In this document: piece by piece, positions 14,867 to 23,336 of the stretch
Layout: each line of letters starts with the position of its first letter
Position numbering within the stretch: the first letter of the stretch is position 1
Source: Stappia sp. MMSF_3263
GTDB taxonomy: Bacteria > Pseudomonadota > Alphaproteobacteria > Rhizobiales > Stappiaceae
NCBI RefSeq assembly: GCF_030733745.1
Contig: NZ_JASHIK010000020.1
Span: 1-64,000 of the forward strand
DNA: 64,000 bases
Direction of reading: 5' to 3'
The notes under the pieces: generated by a model
The model's database searches: none
Told to the model about the DNA's origin: nothing
The model's input: the letters and a program-made list of their open reading frames with translations, nothing else
Position numbers and translations under genes: made by a program

Positions 14867-16375
14867 TCAATGCACCAGCGAGAACCCGGCCCAGACGATG
14901 GCGGCCAAAAGCGCGGCCGCCGGCACCGTCACCACCCAGGCGCTGATGATGGTCAGCACATGGGCGCGGCGCACCAGCTTGCGGCGGCGCAGGTCGGCCG
15001 GCTCGGACTGGCGCCAGTTTCCCGCGATGGTCACCGCGACATCGTCGATCCGCTCCAGCACGCGCCGGGAGCGGATGCGGTTCATGAACCATTCGCGGTA
15101 GAAGCCGACGCCGAACACGGCCCCGACGGCGATGTGGGTGGAGGAGACGGGCAGCCCCAGCGCGCTGGCGAGCAGGACCGTCGCGGCCGTCGCCAGCAGC
15201 ACGCAGAAGGCGCGGATCGGGTTCAGCCGGGTGATCCGCTCGCCGACCATGCGGATCAGCCTTGGCCCGAACAGCAGCAGGCCGAGCGAGATGCCGAGCG
15301 CCCCGACCACCAACACCGGCAGCAGAAAGTCCTGGCCCGTGTAGCTCCAGTTTTCCTGGTCGACGGCGGAGAAGATGGCCGCGACCGGGCCGACCGCGTT
15401 GGCGACGTCGTTGGCGCCATGGGCGAAGGAGAGAATCGCGGCGGCGGCGATCAGAGGCACGCGAAAGAGCTGGCGCAGCGAGGCGTTGCGGTTGTCGAGC
15501 CCCTGCGCGGCCCGAGCCACGGCCGGCGCGGCGAGCGCCCAGGCGGCGAGCGCGGCCGCCGCGCCGATGGCGGCGATGCCGAGCGGGCCGGCGGCGCGCG
15601 CCACCGGCAGGCCTATCAGCACCAGATAGAGGGTGAAGGTGCCGGCCAGCAGCGCGAACAGCACCGGCAGCCAGCATCTGGCGGCGGCGATCTTGTCCTC
15701 GCGATACATGATCCGGTTCTTGATCAGGGCAAGGCAGGCGGCCGCGAGGACCGCGCCGAGCAGCGGCGAGACCACCCAGCTGGCGGCAATGGCGGCGATG
15801 GTGCCCCCGTCCAGCGCGGCGGCGCCGGCCGAGGCGAACCCGGCGCCGAGCACGCCGCCGACCACCGCATGGGTGGTCGAGACCGGCGCGCCGATGACGG
15901 TGGCAAGGTTGATCCACAAGGCGGCCGCGACCAGGGCGGCCAGCATGGCGAGCGGGAAGTCGGCCGGGCGGGCGAAACTGTCGAGGTCGACGATGCGCGA
16001 GGAGATCGTCGTCACCACTTCCGAGCCGGCAAGCAGCGCCCCGGCGCTTTCGCACAGGGCGGCCAGCACCAGCGCGCTGCCCATGGTGAGCACGCGGCCG
16101 CCGACCGCCGGGCCCATGTTGTTGGCGACATCGTTGGCACCGATATTGAGCGCCATGTAGCCGCCGAGCACGAGCGCGGCCGTCAGCAGCAGCCAGTGGG
16201 AGCTGTCGGAAAAGAACAGGGCGGCAAGACAGGCCGTGACAATGAGGAACAGGAGCCCGAAGCCGAGCGTCACATAGGAACGCGACAGATAGCTCGTCGC
16301 CTCCTCCACATAGGTGAACTTGTCGAGATCCTTGTCGATCGTCGATCTGGATTTCCGGGAATTCCGCTCGCTCAT
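14867..16375 (-). CDS. pit: Inorganic phosphate transporter, PiT family
   Basis: 502-residue secondary phosphate transporter of the inner membrane. The two inverted-topology signature motifs are clear: GANDVANNMGPAVGG in the first half and HGANDVANAVGPVAAIF in the second. PSxTHA-type loops, VSTTHAVVGGVLG and VSSTHIAVGAVFG, follow each half. About eleven to twelve membrane segments; a cytoplasmic N-terminus of about 30 polar residues precedes the first. It is not accompanied by a PhoU-like DUF47 gene here. The second copy of the 49-bp repeat lies directly upstream (16391-16439), between its start and the NUDIX gene. Confidence 0.92.
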   Translation of the reverse strand: MSERNSRKSRSTIDKDLDKFTYVEEATSYLSRSYVTLGFGLLFLIVTACLAALFFSDSSHWLLLTAALVLGGYMALNIGANDVANNMGPAVGGRVLTMGSALVLAALCESAGALLAGSEVVTTISSRIVDLDSFARPADFPLAMLAALVAAALWINLATVIGAPVSTTHAVVGGVLGAGFASAGAAALDGGTIAAIAASWVVSPLLGAVLAAACLALIKNRIMYREDKIAAARCWLPVLFALLAGTFTLYLVLIGLPVARAAGPLGIAAIGAAAALAAWALAAPAVARAAQGLDNRNASLRQLFRVPLIAAAAILSFAHGANDVANAVGPVAAIFSAVDQENWSYTGQDFLLPVLVVGALGISLGLLLFGPRLIRMVGERITRLNPIRAFCVLLATAATVLLASALGLPVSSTHIAVGAVFGVGFYREWFMNRIRSRRVLERIDDVAVTIAGNWRQSEPADLRRRKLVRRAHVLTIISAWVVTVPAAALLAAIVWAGFSLVH

Positions 16376-16390
16376 GGCCAGGAACGCGGG

Positions 16391-16439
16391 CTCATGATCG
16401 GGCCGGAAACGGCATCCGGCCCGGCAATGATCCGCCAGA
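16391..16439. repeat. Dispersed 49-bp repeat, copy 2
   Basis: Matches 1917-1965 at 44 of 49 positions. It contains a perfect 6-bp stem (GCCGGA / TCCGGC) with a 7-base loop. It starts 16 bp upstream of the pit start codon, whereas copy 1 follows a gene end, so the element is not tied to one position relative to genes. Confidence 0.7.
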
Positions 16440-16570
16440 CCGGATGATTTCCTGCAGGCTTGCTCCTGGTATCCAGTCCCGTTCCCTCATGCCGTTTCTC
16501 GCCAGAATTTATGAGTTCGCGTCCTATGCTGCGCCAGGCGCGTAACGGTTTGGCGACACCGGCGCCGCGA

Positions 16571-17017
16571 TCACCGCAGGCGGTCCAGCAGCCGCGCATT
16601 GAGCAGCAGGCCCGAAAGCTCCGGCTCATGCACGTTGCGCGCCGCTTCCTGCGGGGCGAACCAGCCAAAGCGGCGCTGGCCCTTTTCCGGCCAGTCCTCG
16701 TCGATGGAGACAACGGCAAGCGGAAACACCTGCACCCGCACCCGGCGGCGCAGCCCGTTGTCGAGCACCTTGCGGTAGAAGAAGCTGCCCAGCGGATCGG
16801 CGCCGATATCTCCGACGAGCCCCGCCTCCTCCCAGGCCTCGCGCGCCGCCGTCTCGCTCAGCGAGCGGCCCTTTTGCGGCCAGCCCTTGGGCAGCACCCA
16901 GCGGCCCGTGTCGCGGCTCGTCGCCAGCAGGATCTCAAGCGCATCCGCGCCGTCGCGGCGCCAGGGCAGGGCCGCGACCTGAACGGCGGCCGGCTTGCCG
17001 CCGAGCCACAGGCGCAT
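16571..17017 (-). CDS. NUDIX hydrolase, diphosphoinositol polyphosphate-type
   Basis: 148-residue NUDIX hydrolase. The Nudix box is GWPQKGRSLSETAAREAWEE followed by AGL: the catalytic REAWEEAG helix is intact, but the first Glu of the consensus (Gx5E) is replaced by Arg. PKGWP just before the box is typical of the small DIPP/Aps1-like group that cleaves diadenosine or inositol polyphosphates. The start at 17017 (MRLWLGGKPAAVQVAALPW) is chosen because the Nudix fold begins there; the frame extends upstream to 17155 with unrelated basic sequence. No operon partner; prfC is upstream on the same strand, 277 bp away. Confidence 0.82.
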   Translation of the reverse strand: MRLWLGGKPAAVQVAALPWRRDGADALEILLATSRDTGRWVLPKGWPQKGRSLSETAAREAWEEAGLVGDIGADPLGSFFYRKVLDNGLRRRVRVQVFPLAVVSIDEDWPEKGQRRFGWFAPQEAARNVHEPELSGLLLNARLLDRLR

Positions 17018-17227
17018 GGTCTCGATCGCATCCCCGATGCGCGAGTTCCCCCTGGGTTCGGTTGGCACGGCTAGGGCCACGGCTGGAAAGCCCCTCTTGT
17101 TGCGGCTCGACTGCTGCGTTTCGCTGTTCGATCGCTTTAGTCGTTGTCGAATCAAACGGAATCAATGAAGCCGTCATACTAACGGCTGATATGTCAGAGA
17201 TAGGACGCGTCGCGCCGATTTGCAACA

Positions 17228-17250
17228 AAAAGCGTAATATGTGCGCTTTT
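17228..17250 (-). terminator. Probable intrinsic terminator of prfC
   Basis: AAAAGCG and CGCTTTT form 7-bp perfect arms around a 9-base loop. Read on the minus strand the stem ends in CGCTTTTTG, a short T-run, 45 bp after the prfC stop. The rest of the 277-bp spacer to the NUDIX gene holds no gene; it is relatively AT-rich and may carry the NUDIX promoter. Confidence 0.5.
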
Positions 17251-17294
17251 CGCTTCAAGCCGGACGTCCGGCGCGCATCCTTTCCAGACCCTGC

Positions 17295-18938
17295 TCAACC
17301 CTCCGGGGTGTGAACGATCTCGCGGGTCTCGCGGAAGCGGATATCCGGGTTCTTCTCTCCGACATAGTTTACCTCCCAGGCATTCTTGAAAAGGTAAACG
17401 GGCCGGTCGTCCCGGTCCTGGGCAACGCTCATCCGGCTGGTTTCCAGGAACTTGCGCAAGGTCGTGTCGTCGTCGCACTCGACCCAGCGCGCCGTGTTGT
17501 AGGGCACCGGATCGAAGCCGATCTCGGTCGCGTATTCGTTGCGCAGCCGGTCGACGACCACGTCGAGCTGCAGCACGCCGACAACGCCGACGATCCAGTT
17601 GGAGCCGATCTGCGGCTTGAAGATCTGCACCAGCCCCTCCTCGGCCAGATCCATCAAGCCCTGGCGCATCTGCTTGACGCGCATCGTGTCGGAAAGCCGC
17701 ACGCGCCGCAGCACTTCCGGGGCGAAGGCCGGCAGGCCGGTGACGTGGATTTCCTCGCCCTCGCTCAAGGTATCGCCGACGCGCAGCTGGCCATGGTTGG
17801 GCACGCCGATCACGTCGCCGGGATAGGCGGTCTCGGCCAGTTCGCGCTCCTCGGCGAAGAAGAAGATCGGCGCCGTAACGGCGATGGTCTTGCCGGCGCG
17901 CACGTGCTTCAGCTTCATGCCGCGCTTGAAGACGCCCGAGCACAGGCGCACGAAGGCGATGCGGTCGCGGTGCTTGGGGTCCATGTTGGCCTGCACCTTG
18001 AAGACGAAGCCGGTGACCTTCGGCTCCTCCGGCCGGATCACCCGCGTCGTCGCCGGCTGGGCGTGGGGCGCGGGGCCGGAGCTGGCGATGAACCGGATGA
18101 TCTCCTCGACCCCGTAGTCACGCAGCGCCGAGCCGAAGAAGACCGGCGTCATGTGTCCTTCCAGGAAGGCCTCGCGATCGAAGGCCGGATAGGCCTCGGC
18201 GCCCAGCTCGACATTCTCCTGGAGCTCGGCCAGGACGTTGGGAAACAGCGTCTCGGCCAGATAGGGATCGTCGACGCCGCTCACCTGGCGCTCGGTGTCG
18301 AGGCGCTGGCCGCGCCCTTCCGCCGAGGTCATGAACATCTTCGCCTGCCAGTCGTAGACGCCGAAGAAATCCGAGCCCATGCCGACGGGCCAGGTCATCG
18401 GCGTGACGTCGAGCGCCAGCGCCTCCTGGATCTCGTCCAGCGCCTCCAGCGGATGACGGCCTTCCCGGTCGATCTTGTTGATGAAGGTGATGATCGGGAT
18501 GTCGCGCAGGCGGCAGACCTCGAACAGCTTGCGCGTCTGGGTCTCGATGCCCTTGGCCGCGTCGATGACCATGATCGCCGCGTCCACCGCAGTCAGGGTG
18601 CGGTAGGTGTCCTCGGAAAAGTCCTCGTGGCCCGGCGTATCGAGCAGGTTGAAGGTGATCCCGTCGCGCTCGAAGGTCATCACCGAGGACGAGACCGAGA
18701 TGCCGCGTTCCTGTTCGATCTTCATCCAGTCCGAGCGGGCGCGGCGGCGCTCGCCGCGGGCGCGCACCTGGCCGGCGGCGCGGATGGCGCCACCGGACAA
18801 GAGCAGCTTTTCCGTCAGCGTCGTCTTGCCCGCATCCGGATGCGAGATGATGGCGAAGGTGCGCCGGGTCAGATGCGACGGCGCGGACCCGGCGGCATTG
18901 GCTGCCCCTGCATCGGCGCGGGTTTCGGTGAGGCTCAT
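17295..18938 (-). CDS. prfC: Peptide chain release factor 3
   Basis: 547-residue translational GTPase that recycles release factors RF1/RF2 from the ribosome after termination. G1 is [15 protein letters not shown], switch II is [15 protein letters not shown], and G4 is NKIDRE. The RF3 signature [14 protein letters not shown] follows the switch I region. Domain II and the C-terminal domain ([19 protein letters not shown]) are complete and the length is normal. Start 18938 has GGGAGCGGCC upstream; the longer frame to 19319 is not conserved-looking. The gene is divergent from the DUF2585 gene. Confidence 0.95.
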   Translation of the reverse strand: MSLTETRADAGAANAAGSAPSHLTRRTFAIISHPDAGKTTLTEKLLLSGGAIRAAGQVRARGERRRARSDWMKIEQERGISVSSSVMTFERDGITFNLLDTPGHEDFSEDTYRTLTAVDAAIMVIDAAKGIETQTRKLFEVCRLRDIPIITFINKIDREGRHPLEALDEIQEALALDVTPMTWPVGMGSDFFGVYDWQAKMFMTSAEGRGQRLDTERQVSGVDDPYLAETLFPNVLAELQENVELGAEAYPAFDREAFLEGHMTPVFFGSALRDYGVEEIIRFIASSGPAPHAQPATTRVIRPEEPKVTGFVFKVQANMDPKHRDRIAFVRLCSGVFKRGMKLKHVRAGKTIAVTAPIFFFAEERELAETAYPGDVIGVPNHGQLRVGDTLSEGEEIHVTGLPAFAPEVLRRVRLSDTMRVKQMRQGLMDLAEEGLVQIFKPQIGSNWIVGVVGVLQLDVVVDRLRNEYATEIGFDPVPYNTARWVECDDDTTLRKFLETSRMSVAQDRDDRPVYLFKNAWEVNYVGEKNPDIRFRETREIVHTPEG

Positions 18939-19125
18939 GGCCGCTCCCTGGAGTTCGGTCTGGAATTCACTGGCGCCGGCCGGTTCCGCCCGCGCGAAGG
19001 TTGGCGCAAGGTCTAGTCGTTTGCACCGGCAAATTCCAGTGCGCCTTGCGCATGGCCGCATTCCCGACCATAGCTGGACCTTCCGACCGCCCTTCCCGCC
19101 AATGAGCAGGACGAGACTCCGCCGC

Positions 19126-19701
19126 ATGACCGTTTCCCGCTCCGCCCTCGCGCCGCTCCTCACAGGGCTCGCGCTGGTCGCCCTCACCGCCGTCATCCTG
19201 CTTGCCATGGGCCGCGTGCCGATCTGCACCTGCGGCGAGATCAAACTGTGGACCGGCGACGTCGTTTCCGCCGACAACTCGCAGCACCTCGCCGACTGGT
19301 ACGTGCCCTCGCACATCATTCACGGCATGCTTTTCTACGGGCTGTTCCATCTGGTAACGCCGCAGCTCTCGCTCGGCTGGCGCGCGGTCGGCGCCATCAT
19401 CATCGAGGCGGCCTGGGAGCTGGTCGAAAACAGCCCCTTGATCATCGACCGCTACCGCGAGGCGACCATCGCCGTCGGCTATACCGGCGACAGTGTCATC
19501 AACTCCGTCGCCGATATCGGCTGGATGCTGTTCGGCTTCTGGCTGGCGCTGCGGCTGCCGGTGGCCGTCACCGTCGCGCTTGCGCTCGTCATGGAGATCG
19601 GCACGGCCATCGTCATCCGCGACAACCTCACCCTCAACGTGATCATGCTGGTCTGGCCGATCGACGCCATCCGCGACTGGCAGCAGGGGCTGGGCGGGTA
19701 G
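19126..19701 (+). CDS. DUF2585 (UPF0314) membrane protein
   Basis: 191-residue integral membrane protein of the alphaproteobacterial DUF2585/UPF0314 family. Characteristic segments are [19 protein letters not shown], then [20 protein letters not shown] and [20 protein letters not shown]. About four to five membrane helices. The conserved Cys and His residues suggest a metal or redox site, but no function is established for the family. Start at 19126; an ATG at 19102 in frame would add eight residues, and neither has a strong ribosome site. Confidence 0.88.
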   Translation: MTVSRSALAPLLTGLALVALTAVILLAMGRVPICTCGEIKLWTGDVVSADNSQHLADWYVPSHIIHGMLFYGLFHLVTPQLSLGWRAVGAIIIEAAWELVENSPLIIDRYREATIAVGYTGDSVINSVADIGWMLFGFWLALRLPVAVTVALALVMEIGTAIVIRDNLTLNVIMLVWPIDAIRDWQQGLGG

Positions 19702-19780
19702 GCTCCCGCGCTTGACAGCGCGCGGCCGGGCGGCAATCTCCCAGTCCCGACCGGCTTCACCCGCCCAACGAAAGGCCGCC

Positions 19781-20770
19781 ATGTCCCTCGTCCACCCGCT
19801 CGCCCTTGCCGCGCTCGGCGGCTGCGCCGCGACCGCGGTTGCCGTGCATGACTTCTTCGAGGGCGAGACGCTGGTTGCCGATCTCATTCGCACCCGCCGT
19901 CTGGCGCGGCGCGACATTGCCGAGCTTGACGCCCGCGCGGCGGCCGCCCCCGAGCGCGGCCCCGTCGTCACCCTGACGACGATCCCGAGCCGCATCGGCC
20001 ATATCGCCATGACGATCAAGAGCCTGCTCGACCAGTCGCTGCCACCGGCGGAAATCCGCCTCAACGTGCCGGAACATTCGCGCCGGGAAAATTGCGGCTA
20101 CGAGATCCCCGGCTGGCTCACGGGGCTTGCCACCGTCACCATCGTGCGGTGCCAGGATTTCGGCCCGGCGACGAAACTCTTCCCGACGCTGACGCGCGTG
20201 CCCGAAGACACGGCCATCGTCGTCGTCGACGACGACCGGATCTATCCGCCGGACTTTCTGGAAAACCTCGCGGCCCACGCGACGGCGGAGCCGGACGCCG
20301 CCTTCGGCCTGTCGGGCTGGGTGGTTCCGGACGACTTCATCGACCGGCCGACGACGCTGCGCAGCAATCTCTTCATGCTGCCGCCGGCACCGATCCGGGC
20401 CCGGCGCCTCCGCAGGCCCGTCCCTATCGACATCCTGCAAGGGTTTTCCGGCTATCTCGTGCGGCCGCGCTTCTTCCCGGAAATGGAGGCGATGCTTGCC
20501 CATCGCGATGCGCCGGAGGCGGCCTTCTTCGTCGACGACGTGTGGATCTCCGGCTTCTGCGCCGCGCCCAAATACGTCGCCCCGGCAAGGCGCGCCGGTT
20601 TCCAGATGATCAGCCGCATGTCCTTCTACAAGGCGTCGAGCCTTGCCCGCGTCAATCGCGGCGAGGGCACGCCGGAAACGCGCAACAACACCATCGTCAT
20701 CCGCCATCTCGCCGATCGCTGGACGGTCGGCGGCCATCGACCGGCCGGGTCTCGCGCACCAGCCGGCTGA
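19781..20770 (+). CDS. Glycosyltransferase, GT-A fold (GT2-like)
   Basis: 329-residue probable glycosyltransferase. A short hydrophobic N-terminus (about 5-24) may anchor it to the membrane. The nucleotide-sugar region starts TLTTIPSRIGHIAMTIKSLL; the metal-binding motif is VVVDDDRIYPPDFLENL, and FFVDDVWISGF probably supplies the catalytic base. AAAGGCCGCC precedes the ATG. Acceptor and donor are unknown. Its last 74 bp overlap the 3' end of the convergent glycosyltransferase-like gene, so both C-termini are encoded on opposite strands of the same DNA. Probably acts in capsule, exopolysaccharide or lipopolysaccharide assembly. Confidence 0.75.
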   Translation: MSLVHPLALAALGGCAATAVAVHDFFEGETLVADLIRTRRLARRDIAELDARAAAAPERGPVVTLTTIPSRIGHIAMTIKSLLDQSLPPAEIRLNVPEHSRRENCGYEIPGWLTGLATVTIVRCQDFGPATKLFPTLTRVPEDTAIVVVDDDRIYPPDFLENLAAHATAEPDAAFGLSGWVVPDDFIDRPTTLRSNLFMLPPAPIRARRLRRPVPIDILQGFSGYLVRPRFFPEMEAMLAHRDAPEAAFFVDDVWISGFCAAPKYVAPARRAGFQMISRMSFYKASSLARVNRGEGTPETRNNTIVIRHLADRWTVGGHRPAGSRAPAG

Positions 20771-22529
20771 CCGCCTCCGCGACCCCGGCAAGCACCTTCG
20801 GGTCGCCGGCGAGAAAGCGTTTGGCGGCCGGGTCGAGCCGGTTGAGCCGGCGGCCGATCCAGGGCAGGCCGGAGACGAAGCCGAGCCGGGTGCGCACATC
20901 GAAGGCGACCGTGTCGCCCGCCATCGAGACATGGTGCGGCGAGGCAAGGCGCGCGAGGTCGGCGAGCGGATGCCCGGCGCCCACCGGCGTCTCGCGGTAG
21001 TCCCCCGCCTCCAGCCCGCTCATGCGCCGGACCTCCGCTCCCTGGCCGTAATAGTCCGTGTTCTTCTGCATCATCCGCAGCAGGCCCTCGCCATCGGCAA
21101 AGACGCTGCCCGCCCCCCGGCCGAGGCCGTTTCTCGCATCGGCGAAGATCTTCTCGTCATTGACCGGCAGCGGCTGGAAACGGCCCGACAGGAGGTCGCG
21201 GGCCCGGCAGGCGGTCAGCCAGCGGGGCCCGTCCGCGCCGGCCGGCTTCTCGCAGGTGACGAGCCACCACCAGTCCTCGTGTCGGAAAAGCAGGCTGTCG
21301 ACCGCGTCGCGCCCCTCGAAGATGCGCCGCACCCGCCGCCAGCGGTCGGGAAAGCGCTCGCATTCATAAAGATCGAGCGCGCCCATCGCGCAGGTCTCCG
21401 GCAGCATGTAGAGCCGGCCTTCCGCCTCGAAGAGAAACGGAAAGCTTACATGCTCGCGGATCGGCAGGACCGGGATCGCGGGTCCGGGCGTCAGGTCGTC
21501 ACCGAGCTCCATCGCCACCAGCCGGCCGCGCTGCTCGAGATATTCGAACTCCTCGACGAAGAGCCAGGTCCGCCCGTCCCGTTCCCACAGGAAAGGGTCG
21601 GCATAGTAGCTCAGCGGCGGGGTGGCGACCTTGATCGGCAGGCTGTCGCCGGCACGCATCACATAGGTGCGGAAATGCTCCTTGGGAAACCGGTGCAGGC
21701 CCAGGACCCGGCGGCGGTAGAAGTCCTGCCAGCGCAGGTTGAGCCGGTCGCCCGCCTTGTAGGCGCGGTGCCAGAACCGCTGCAGCGGGTCGGTCCAGGC
21801 CGGGCGGCCCGCGTCGATCTTGTTGCGCGACGACATCCAGCGCACCGGCCGGGGCGAGCTGATGTCGATGTCGCCCTCGTTGAGGGCGAGATCGCCGCGC
21901 CGTTCGGCCCGAAACAGCAGGATGGAGAGGATCGCCTGGTCCGCATTGTGGCTGTGGTCGGACCGCGCCGGAATGAACACCTTCGGATCGAACGCCAGCT
22001 CCGCCCAGTCGATCAGCAATTCCCGGGCCGCGGGCCGGGCAAGGTCGAGACCGAGCACTCCGCCGACGCGGATCCGCCGGTCGAGGAACTGCGGCTCCAC
22101 CTCGAGCCTTTCGCGGATTTCGGCGGCGCAACGCTGCGCCAGGTTCGACTGGCCCGACAGCGTGTAGGCGCCGAGGCGGCCGAGTTCGGCGAGCGGTTCA
22201 TCGAGGGGCGCGTGAAACAGCGTCGCGCTGTCGAACCAGAAGAGCCGGCCGCCGAAGCGCTCGGCCGCATCGGCGATGACCAGCGGTTTCCAGGCATAGG
22301 TACCGGTGGCGGGCGCCACATGCGCGGGATAGGGCACCAGGCTGAAGGGCAGGAACTGCGCGAAGGCGAAGCGGGCGGCAAGCGCCGCGCGCTCAGCCGG
22401 ACCGAGCCCGAGGTCGTAGACGGCGATCCGCGCGGTCTTCTCGATGCCGTGCCGCCGGATGCTTTTCAGGAACTGCGCCAGCGTGCGGGCGAAGGCGGTA
22501 TCGGCGGCGGTGACGATGGTCAGCGACAT
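20697..22529 (-). CDS. Two-domain glycosyltransferase with GIPC-transferase-like propeller
   Basis: 610-residue protein. The N-terminal half (about 1-230) resembles a nucleotide-sugar transferase fold: MSLTIVTAADTAFARTLAQF, then TYAWKPLVIADAAERFGGRL and LFWFDSATLFHAP. The C-terminal half (about 300-560) resembles the N-terminal region of glucosamine inositolphosphorylceramide transferases, a GH43-like propeller: PPLSYYADPFLWERDGRTWL, then VSFPFLFEAEGRLYMLPET and WWWLVTCEKPAG. The combination suggests building or trimming of a surface glycan. There is no signal peptide, so it is probably cytoplasmic. Its 3' end overlaps the convergent gene by 74 bp; the last 40 residues are basic and may be a dispensable tail. 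Confidence 0.75.
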   Translation of the reverse strand: MSLTIVTAADTAFARTLAQFLKSIRRHGIEKTARIAVYDLGLGPAERAALAARFAFAQFLPFSLVPYPAHVAPATGTYAWKPLVIADAAERFGGRLFWFDSATLFHAPLDEPLAELGRLGAYTLSGQSNLAQRCAAEIRERLEVEPQFLDRRIRVGGVLGLDLARPAARELLIDWAELAFDPKVFIPARSDHSHNADQAILSILLFRAERRGDLALNEGDIDISSPRPVRWMSSRNKIDAGRPAWTDPLQRFWHRAYKAGDRLNLRWQDFYRRRVLGLHRFPKEHFRTYVMRAGDSLPIKVATPPLSYYADPFLWERDGRTWLFVEEFEYLEQRGRLVAMELGDDLTPGPAIPVLPIREHVSFPFLFEAEGRLYMLPETCAMGALDLYECERFPDRWRRVRRIFEGRDAVDSLLFRHEDWWWLVTCEKPAGADGPRWLTACRARDLLSGRFQPLPVNDEKIFADARNGLGRGAGSVFADGEGLLRMMQKNTDYYGQGAEVRRMSGLEAGDYRETPVGAGHPLADLARLASPHHVSMAGDTVAFDVRTRLGFVSGLPWIGRRLNRLDPAAKRFLAGDPKVLAGVAEAVSRLVRETRPVDGRRPSSDRRDGG

Positions 22530-22636
22530 GAAGGACAGCGCCTCTTGACGGCCGCCGGCCGGACCGGACGGAAAAGGGTTCTGCTCCGTTCATGTCCGAC
22601 CGCGCGCCGCGATGCAAGCGCCGGCCGCCGCGCTCC

Positions 22637-23251
22637 TCACGAGGCCGGGCGGGCACCCTCCTCCGGCAGCAGCCGGGCGAGCGAGGCGGCGTATTCGGCG
22701 ACGCTGTCGCGCTGCGGGTCGAACCATTCGAGTGACCAGTTGAGCGCGCCGATCAGGGCGTGGCGCAGGTAGCGGATGCGGTTGGCGTCGGCGTCCGGCC
22801 CGAGATAGGCGGAGATGATGCCGTTCCAGACCTTGTCGTAGTCGCGGCGCACGCCTCTCAGTTCGGCCTGCACGGCCGGCGGAACGAAGGGATAGCAGCG
22901 GATATGGGCCGAGGCGAAGTCGCTGGCCGATTGCAGGGTCTCCAGGTGGACCCGGAGCGCCACGACCAGCCGCTCCCGCGGCGAGGTGTTTGCGTCCTCC
23001 TCCAGCGCTTGCGTGACCGCGTCGGAGACGATCTCGACGCCGGCCCGCATCACCTCGCAGGCCAGTTCCTCCTTCGAGGAGAAGTGGTAATAGAGACTGC
23101 CGGCCTTCATGCCGACCTCCGCCGCCAGATCGCGCAGCGACGTCTCGGCATAACCGCGCTCGCGCATCATCCGGGCGGCAACGGTCAGGATCTCGTGGCG
23201 CGCCATCCGCGCCTTCCGCGTCGGCTTCCGGAGCGCCGTCGTTTCGATCAA
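22637..23251 (-). CDS. TetR/AcrR family transcriptional regulator
   Basis: 204-residue TetR repressor. The HTH reads ILTVAARMMRERGYAETSLR, then DLAAEVGMKAGSLYYHFSSK, a standard TetR domain near residues 17-66. The C-terminal domain is helical with Trp/Phe-rich segments typical of acyl-CoA-sensing members. No ATG suits the start; the TTG at 23251 has CGGAGAG five bases upstream and leaves a normal lead before the HTH. The frame extends to a TTG at 23305. It lies just downstream of the acyl-CoA dehydrogenase gene on the same strand, so it may be co-transcribed and control the dehydrogenase and the divergent carboxylase. Confidence 0.87.
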   Translation of the reverse strand: MIETTALRKPTRKARMARHEILTVAARMMRERGYAETSLRDLAAEVGMKAGSLYYHFSSKEELACEVMRAGVEIVSDAVTQALEEDANTSPRERLVVALRVHLETLQSASDFASAHIRCYPFVPPAVQAELRGVRRDYDKVWNGIISAYLGPDADANRIRYLRHALIGALNWSLEWFDPQRDSVAEYAASLARLLPEEGARPAS

Positions 23252-23336
23252 TATGACTCTCCGTTTCGACAATTTTTCGAAAATCTGACGCAAAAATTGA
23301 GTCAAACCCGCCGCTTTGCGACAAACTCCGCCCGTC

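Noticed and set aside
14846-16447. 533-codon open frame on the plus strand opposite pit
   Set aside because: Its composition is Gly/Arg/Asp/His-rich with no domain, and it lies entirely antisense to an unmistakable Pit transporter. It is a GC-rich shadow frame.
17241-19016. 591-codon plus-strand frame opposite prfC
   Set aside because: The minus strand encodes complete RF3 with all G motifs; the plus frame is low in complexity and has no recognisable fold.
20643-22772. 709-codon plus-strand frame opposite the two-domain transferase
   Set aside because: It spans a gene boundary and reads as Arg/Ala/Gly-rich shadow sequence, while the minus strand gives clear protein domains.
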